Assembly: GCA_900314755.1 (NCBI GenBank)
Contig: OMWH01000001.1
Location: 62,001 to 126,000, forward strand
DNA from: an uncultured Prevotellaceae bacterium
Lineage (GTDB): Bacteria; Bacteroidota; Bacteroidia; Bacteroidales; Bacteroidaceae
Direction of reading: 5' to 3'
Length of the DNA: 64,000 bases
Shown here: piece after piece, positions 59,716 to 64,000 of the stretch
Layout of the letters: each line of letters opens with the position of its first letter
Numbering within the stretch: the stretch's first letter is position 1
Notes under the pieces: generated by a model
Told to the model about the DNA's origin: nothing
Seen by the model: the letters and a program-made list of their open reading frames with translations, nothing else
Databases searched by the model: none
Made by a program: the position numbers and the translations under genes

Positions 59716-61227
59716 ATGTCTATAATCTCTAAGTTACATCACATTCGCTATATGGTAGCAGCCAGCCTCCTGCTGCCCTTGGTTTGTGCCTGCTCGTCAG
59801 AGGACAACGGTGACGGCATGGCGGAGCCTCAGTTAGCATCATCCAATCAATATATCAACCTCAATATCGTAGTCAGTTCAGGCAGTGAGGGTACTATGCG
59901 TGGTACTCCTGCTGGAGGTGAGAACGGTGACGGACGAGAGGCTGGTTCTGAGCGTGAGAATCTGGTGACAGGTGTTACTGTCATGCTCTATGAGGATGCT
60001 GCTGGCATCAATACCTCGGCAGAAACGACACTTGCTTTCTGTAAATATTATCCTGTTTCTCTGGTATCTCGTGAGACGGCAGGAACACCTTATACCACAA
60101 AGACTGATGAGGCTGTCTACTCCACAGGTGACCAGCCTTTGGTAGGCTCAGGTCTTGACATGAGCAAGGAATATCATGCTATTGTGGTGGCAAACCAGAA
60201 CATGGCATCTACTTTTACTACCGCTTCCAAGGTGAAGGACGTGCGTGACTATGTGACGACACATGTCTATAGTGGAAGTGGATTAGGTGCTGATGCCAGT
60301 CATTTCGTGATGTCCTTGGAGACCGACTATACTGTGAATTTCACTTCTCCGTCAAGTAAGACGACAGTCGGAAATAAAACGACCTATCATTTTGACGGTA
60401 TCCGCATCGAGCGTCTTGCCGCCCGTGTCGACTTCTGGACGAATAACGCCACGTATGGTGAGAAAGACGCATTGGCTCATAACTATCGTGCACCGGGTTA
60501 TGTCTACCCCGTCTGGAAGACTACCGATTTGTCAACCCCAACCAGCACCGACAAGTTCGTGCTGACGGCAGTCACTCCGTTCAATCTATATAATGCTGAT
60601 GAGTATCTTTTCAAACGCACCAATGACGCAGCACCTTATCTTGCCGAAGAGTTCGCGACAAACTATGTCATCGACCCTAATACGGCAGGTAAGACGGCAG
60701 CATCTCCTTCCTATTATAATAACACGCTGACTTATCTGGTGGGTATTGATGAGACAAATTTAAGTTTAAGTGCAGCTACAGGTTATTTCCAAGCTGCTAA
60801 TGCCTTATATGTCAGCTCTACACAGAAAGCAAAGTTTACTGGTGATGGTGATAAAGACAATTTTATCCTCTGTTATCCAAGGGAGAATACGTTGTCAACA
60901 TCCTCTCCATTGTATTACTATGCTACGGGTGTTGCCATTGAAGGTGACTATTATCCCGCAGGCTCTGCTGCCGACTGGACCAAAGCGAAACACTTTATCT
61001 ATTATGGTTATCTGCGACATCAGGGTGAGGGGACAGGTCCTTATATCATCAAGGCAAGGACTGACCTGAGTACCACGGAGACTTATACCACACCCATGAA
61101 TTTCAGTGTGGTACGCAATAACCTTTACCGTATCTCTATTGACAAGATTACGGAGAAAGGTGAACTTGAATTGAAAATTATGGTGAAGAAGTGGGACACC
61201 TTTACCCACTCCTGGATATATATGTAA
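59716..61227 (+). CDS. Mfa-type pilin-like lipoprotein
   Basis: A 503-residue precursor with signal and lipobox PLVCAC (Cys26, or Cys24), strand QYINLNIVVSSGS, then GTMRGTPAGG with Arg62 as a possible processing site. The C-terminus RISIDKITEKGELELKIMVKKWDTFTHSWIYM is typical of Mfa1-like subunits with conserved Trp. Probably an accessory or alternative stalk subunit (Mfa3/Mfa4-like place in the operon). Confidence 0.75.
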   Translation: MSIISKLHHIRYMVAASLLLPLVCACSSEDNGDGMAEPQLASSNQYINLNIVVSSGSEGTMRGTPAGGENGDGREAGSERENLVTGVTVMLYEDAAGINTSAETTLAFCKYYPVSLVSRETAGTPYTTKTDEAVYSTGDQPLVGSGLDMSKEYHAIVVANQNMASTFTTASKVKDVRDYVTTHVYSGSGLGADASHFVMSLETDYTVNFTSPSSKTTVGNKTTYHFDGIRIERLAARVDFWTNNATYGEKDALAHNYRAPGYVYPVWKTTDLSTPTSTDKFVLTAVTPFNLYNADEYLFKRTNDAAPYLAEEFATNYVIDPNTAGKTAASPSYYNNTLTYLVGIDETNLSLSAATGYFQAANALYVSSTQKAKFTGDGDKDNFILCYPRENTLSTSSPLYYYATGVAIEGDYYPAGSAADWTKAKHFIYYGYLRHQGEGTGPYIIKARTDLSTTETYTTPMNFSVVRNNLYRISIDKITEKGELELKIMVKKWDTFTHSWIYM

Positions 61228-61233
61228 ACCCAT

Positions 61234-63087
61234 ATGACGATGATGAAGAAAATAAGACTGACATACACCTTCCTGCTGGCTGCGGCACTCTCGATGCTGA
61301 CGGCATGCTCCAGTGACGATGCGGCACAGGATGGGGGTGAGAAGGAAACAACGACATTGGAGGAAGGGCTCTCTGAAGTCCGTATCCATCTCTCGGTGGC
61401 TGCACCCTCGGGTCCGAGCATGCAGATGCGTGCATATTCTGACGATGCTGCGGTGACAGAGGAGATGATGAATCTCTGGACCGTCGTAGCTGTTAATTCC
61501 ACAACTCATAAGGTGGCATTCGTTCATGCTGCCAAGCCAGCATCTGCAGAGCGTGAGATAGACGACCTCGTGAAGTTGGAGAATGGAACCTATGATTTCT
61601 ATTCATTTGCTAATATCCCTCCATCCGTCGTTTGTCAATTGCTAGGTATTGACGGCTATGGCAAAGGAGATCAGGTGATGCGTGATGGTAATGATGGTGG
61701 TAATGACCCTACGAGTGGTAATGAAGATGTGGGAGAACAAGGAGATCCCATCACACGCTATGATGCCTCTAACGACCCCTTTATGTCAGAAGCGGGGACG
61801 ACAGTAGATAATAATGTGTATAATATCACGTTCACAGAAGGAGAAGAAGTCACTGGCGCAGAAAATATAGAAGTAGGTATCGATGGTAACGGTTTTGACA
61901 TCACTGCGACGAATGTCTTCGGTGCTACAGGTATCCCCATGAGTAATGTGCAGACTGGTGTGACAATTGATGGTACGAAAGATGTTAACTTGATTGTTGT
62001 CCGTATGTTTGCAAAGGTGGAAGTTCGACTGTTTAACACTACGGGGAGTGATATCACTGTCAAGTCGGCGACACTCTCTGATGTGACTCTTAACTACAAT
62101 AATAATATCAAGCTGTTGCCCAATATCACATCTTATGAGGATGATATGGCAGCCCACCATATGGATATTCAGCCTAAGTTAGGCACAAGCTATTGGACTG
62201 GTGACTATACCAAGACACCGGCTTCTGCTGTAGTAGTGCCAGCTAATACGGAATATAGTGTGTCATCCACAGCCTATAAGACTATATCCTTCTTTATTAA
62301 TGAGAGTACCATACCAACCAACTCCTATGGGCATTTCTTCCTGACCCTTGAGATAGACAAGGGTGGCGGTACCTCTGAATATCGTTATGCGCTGATAGAG
62401 GAGGATGCCACGCCTAATGAGTGGAACTACATCGCACGTAACGACTATCGTATCATTCCTGTCGTGCTGGATGACTATGTGCTCGACATCATTCCTTACG
62501 ACTTCCCCGCTATCGGTGTCTATCCTGCCTCTGTAAAAGAGGAGGATGGTCTCTATACCATCAATTTTCATGACTATGGACATTTCCATCTGCAGCCTGT
62601 CGTGAAGAAGATGAGCACAGGTGATGCTATCAATTATTGGGATGGAACAGGTTCTACTCCTGCTACGGACTATTGGACGTTGGACACTGATTGGGCAACC
62701 TCATGGAAAACGTACGATAAGTATGGCGGAACAGCGAGTGCTAATCCGGGTAACTTCTACCGTAACGAGACAGCAACGGCTGATGCTGATGAGGCTGGAG
62801 GTGTTCCTGTATGGTATGTAAACGATGGTGTAGCAGGTCCTCAGTGGGATCCCGCAGGCGGTAGCACTCCAAACTATCAGCCGTTTATCTTCGGCTATAT
62901 TGCAGACCCCGGTGCGACATTGCCAACGGACAAGAAAGTATATCATGAGTTCACCATCCAGTTGCATAAGGCAGGAGGTGTTACTCGTCAGATGAAGGCA
63001 CGCATCTATATGATTCTCGATAAAGACCAGATGATGTACAGCCGTATGTTCGGTGCACCCCGTGTGCGCCATACCCATGGCTATTGA
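61234..63087 (+). CDS. Mfa-type pilin-like lipoprotein (possible tip subunit)
   Basis: A 617-residue precursor: lipobox SMLTAC (Cys25), strand SEVRIHLSVAAPS, then QMRAYSDDA with Arg66 as potential cleavage site, and MMNLWTVVAVNSTTHKVAF. A Gly/Asn/Asp-rich loop (about 150-180, MRDGNDGGNDPTSGNEDVGE) is unusual. Last gene of the locus, where tip subunits often lie in mfa-type operons; that placement is inference. Starts 6 bases after the previous gene; ATG at 61243 is an alternative start. Confidence 0.72.
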   Translation: MTMMKKIRLTYTFLLAAALSMLTACSSDDAAQDGGEKETTTLEEGLSEVRIHLSVAAPSGPSMQMRAYSDDAAVTEEMMNLWTVVAVNSTTHKVAFVHAAKPASAEREIDDLVKLENGTYDFYSFANIPPSVVCQLLGIDGYGKGDQVMRDGNDGGNDPTSGNEDVGEQGDPITRYDASNDPFMSEAGTTVDNNVYNITFTEGEEVTGAENIEVGIDGNGFDITATNVFGATGIPMSNVQTGVTIDGTKDVNLIVVRMFAKVEVRLFNTTGSDITVKSATLSDVTLNYNNNIKLLPNITSYEDDMAAHHMDIQPKLGTSYWTGDYTKTPASAVVVPANTEYSVSSTAYKTISFFINESTIPTNSYGHFFLTLEIDKGGGTSEYRYALIEEDATPNEWNYIARNDYRIIPVVLDDYVLDIIPYDFPAIGVYPASVKEEDGLYTINFHDYGHFHLQPVVKKMSTGDAINYWDGTGSTPATDYWTLDTDWATSWKTYDKYGGTASANPGNFYRNETATADADEAGGVPVWYVNDGVAGPQWDPAGGSTPNYQPFIFGYIADPGATLPTDKKVYHEFTIQLHKAGGVTRQMKARIYMILDKDQMMYSRMFGAPRVRHTHGY

Positions 63088-63144
63088 TAGCTATGGAACA
63101 GCCTTAAGGGCAAAGCGTTCTTCGACTTATTGATACACAATCCA

Positions 63145-63276
63145 GTTATTCCCACGTAGGGAACGATGCATTCCCACGTAGGGAACGATGCATTCCCATG
63201 GTGGGAATCCTACATTCCCATGGTGGGAATCCTGCATTCCCATGGTGGGAATCCTGTTCCCGCTCCCATAGGAGAC
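63145..63276. repeat. five 22-bp dyad units plus a degenerate sixth (array D)
   Basis: Units start at 63145, 63167, 63189, 63211 and 63233. The first two carry TTCCC-acgta-GGGAA; the last three carry ATTCCCA-tgg-TGGGAAT, a perfect 7-bp dyad. From 63255 a degenerate copy (TGTTCCCGCTCCCATAGGAG) follows. The gap between fimbrial locus 2 and the next gene (63088-63445) has no other recognisable feature apart from GGGAGGAG-rich stretches and a CTGGAT...ATCCAG hairpin at about 63420-63438. Confidence 0.9.
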
Positions 63277-63445
63277 ACCCTCCATTGACGGTTATACTTC
63301 ACAGAGAGGAGCAGAAAGGGAGTAGTTAGAGCAACTCCTCCCGTCGTGAAACACCCTGTACATCGGCATTTCAGGAGAAAAAGGGAGGAGGGGAGTAGTT
63401 TTTGTGAAAAAACTTTTTTCTGGATGGTGTATATCCAGCACTACG

Positions 63446-64000
63446 ATGAGTATTAACATAAAACGACATATAATGATGAAACAGTCTGTAGATTTGATGA
63501 ACTCAATGAAACTGATGAATTCAAGACATAGTAATACAACCACCACCACGACGAGCCTCGCCCGCCGTGCCCTCCTCCTGTTGTCCCTGTTTGTGATGAG
63601 TGTGGGGAGTGCGTGGGGAGATACAGAAGTTGACTTACAAACGACTCCTTTGACTGCATGGAATAACAATAATATCAATGGTAGCAAGTTTGGTGAGTTT
63701 GCATCAGGAAATTTTATTCGATTGTATATGGCTGCCAATGAAGATGCAATAGAAATAGCGACTTTAGGAACATATAAAGGATTATATAATAATAATAATA
63801 CCATAGCAGCCGGTACTTTAAGTTTAACAGATGGCTATCTTGAGTTTGAGGTGACTGATAATGCTCTTGTTTCTGACATGAAACAATATGGCATATATAT
63901 AAATCCTAAGGGAAATACCATAACTAAAGTTGTGTATGTAAAAAAGGAAGCAGACACTTTCCTTGGCTCTGAAGCATCAGGTGCTACATCAGAAAGTGGT
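63446..64000 (+). CDS. exported surface protein, 5' part only
   Basis: An open frame runs off the window. In-frame ATGs at 63446, 63473 and 63476 are all possible; none has a clear Shine-Dalgarno. A long polar n-region with six Thr in a row precedes SLARRALLLLSLFVMSVGSAWG, a clear signal peptide. The mature part (DTEVDLQTTPLTAWNNNN) looks beta-rich. I do not recognise the family. The long n-region followed by a late hydrophobic core is like that of the 46246 gene, so this may be another member of the giant exported-protein set. Confidence 0.7.
   Translation, partial: MSINIKRHIMMKQSVDLMNSMKLMNSRHSNTTTTTTSLARRALLLLSLFVMSVGSAWGDTEVDLQTTPLTAWNNNNINGSKFGEFASGNFIRLYMAANEDAIEIATLGTYKGLYNNNNTIAAGTLSLTDGYLEFEVTDNALVSDMKQYGIYINPKGNTITKVVYVKKEADTFLGSEASGATSESG

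Noticed and set aside
63145-63276. CRISPR array
   Set aside because: Units are contiguous with no unique spacers, period is 22 bp, and no cas genes are present.

Overview
The window comes from a member of the Bacteroidota, most likely a Prevotella-type organism (Prevotella/Segatella). The evidence is the Bacteroidota order of the division/cell-wall cluster, promoters of the TTTG...TAnnTTTG type, few Shine-Dalgarno sites, a glycine-lipid gene pair, lipoprotein pilins of the FimA/Mfa1 class and C-terminal sorting-like tails. No rRNA, tRNA, CRISPR array or complete insertion sequence was recognised.

Bases 1-10.9 kb (minus strand) hold a dense dcw operon read from mraZ: mraZ, rsmH, an ftsL-like gene, ftsI with PASTA domain, murE, mraY, murD, ftsW, murG and the start of murC, which runs off the window. 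Three TGGGG-like boxes at 10-bp spacing lie just upstream of the mraZ -7 box and should be the MraZ operator. Bases 11.2-24.9 kb are ordinary housekeeping genes: a probable glycine-lipid pair (glsA, glsB), dgt, dut, a TPR protein, a DUF4292 lipoprotein, an EnvC-like coiled-coil/LytM protein, an M20 deacylase, an acyl-CoA ligase, a four-helix-bundle protein, prfB, a 47-residue membrane protein and a CYTH phosphatase. Their intergenic gaps are filled with AAATGAGAAATG-type repeats, often as facing inverted pairs.

From 24.9 kb to the end the window is a surface-structure island. A repeat-rich gap (24.88-25.57 kb) holds nested inverted repeats and a likely remnant of a tiny smalltalk-like gene. 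Then follow fimbrial locus 1 (25.6-34.2 kb: DUF3575-OmpA protein, large pilin, FimB/Mfa2-like anchor, three further pilin-like lipoproteins), three giant exported proteins (34.2-54.2 kb: 4004, about 890 and 1765 residues; the first and third built of VYGGGN-type repeats), and fimbrial locus 2 (54.5-63.1 kb: DUF3575 barrel, DUF3868-OmpA-TPR protein, Mfa1-like pilin, Mfa2-like anchor, two pilin-like lipoproteins). A further exported protein starts at 63.4 kb and is cut by the window edge.

In each fimbrial locus an outer-membrane/OmpA module precedes pilins that carry a lipobox, a short beta-strand and then a Met-Arg or Leu-x-Arg site. This fits type V pili, in which lipoprotein precursors are cleaved after Arg to free a donor-strand groove; both anchors lack the site, as expected. 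The most unusual DNA structure is a set of four unrelated-sequence tandem arrays that all have a 22-bp period with a dyad in each unit (11.03, 25.19, 46.29 and 63.15 kb). Short intergenic repeats also appear to have been drawn into the signal-peptide coding ends of several secreted-protein genes.
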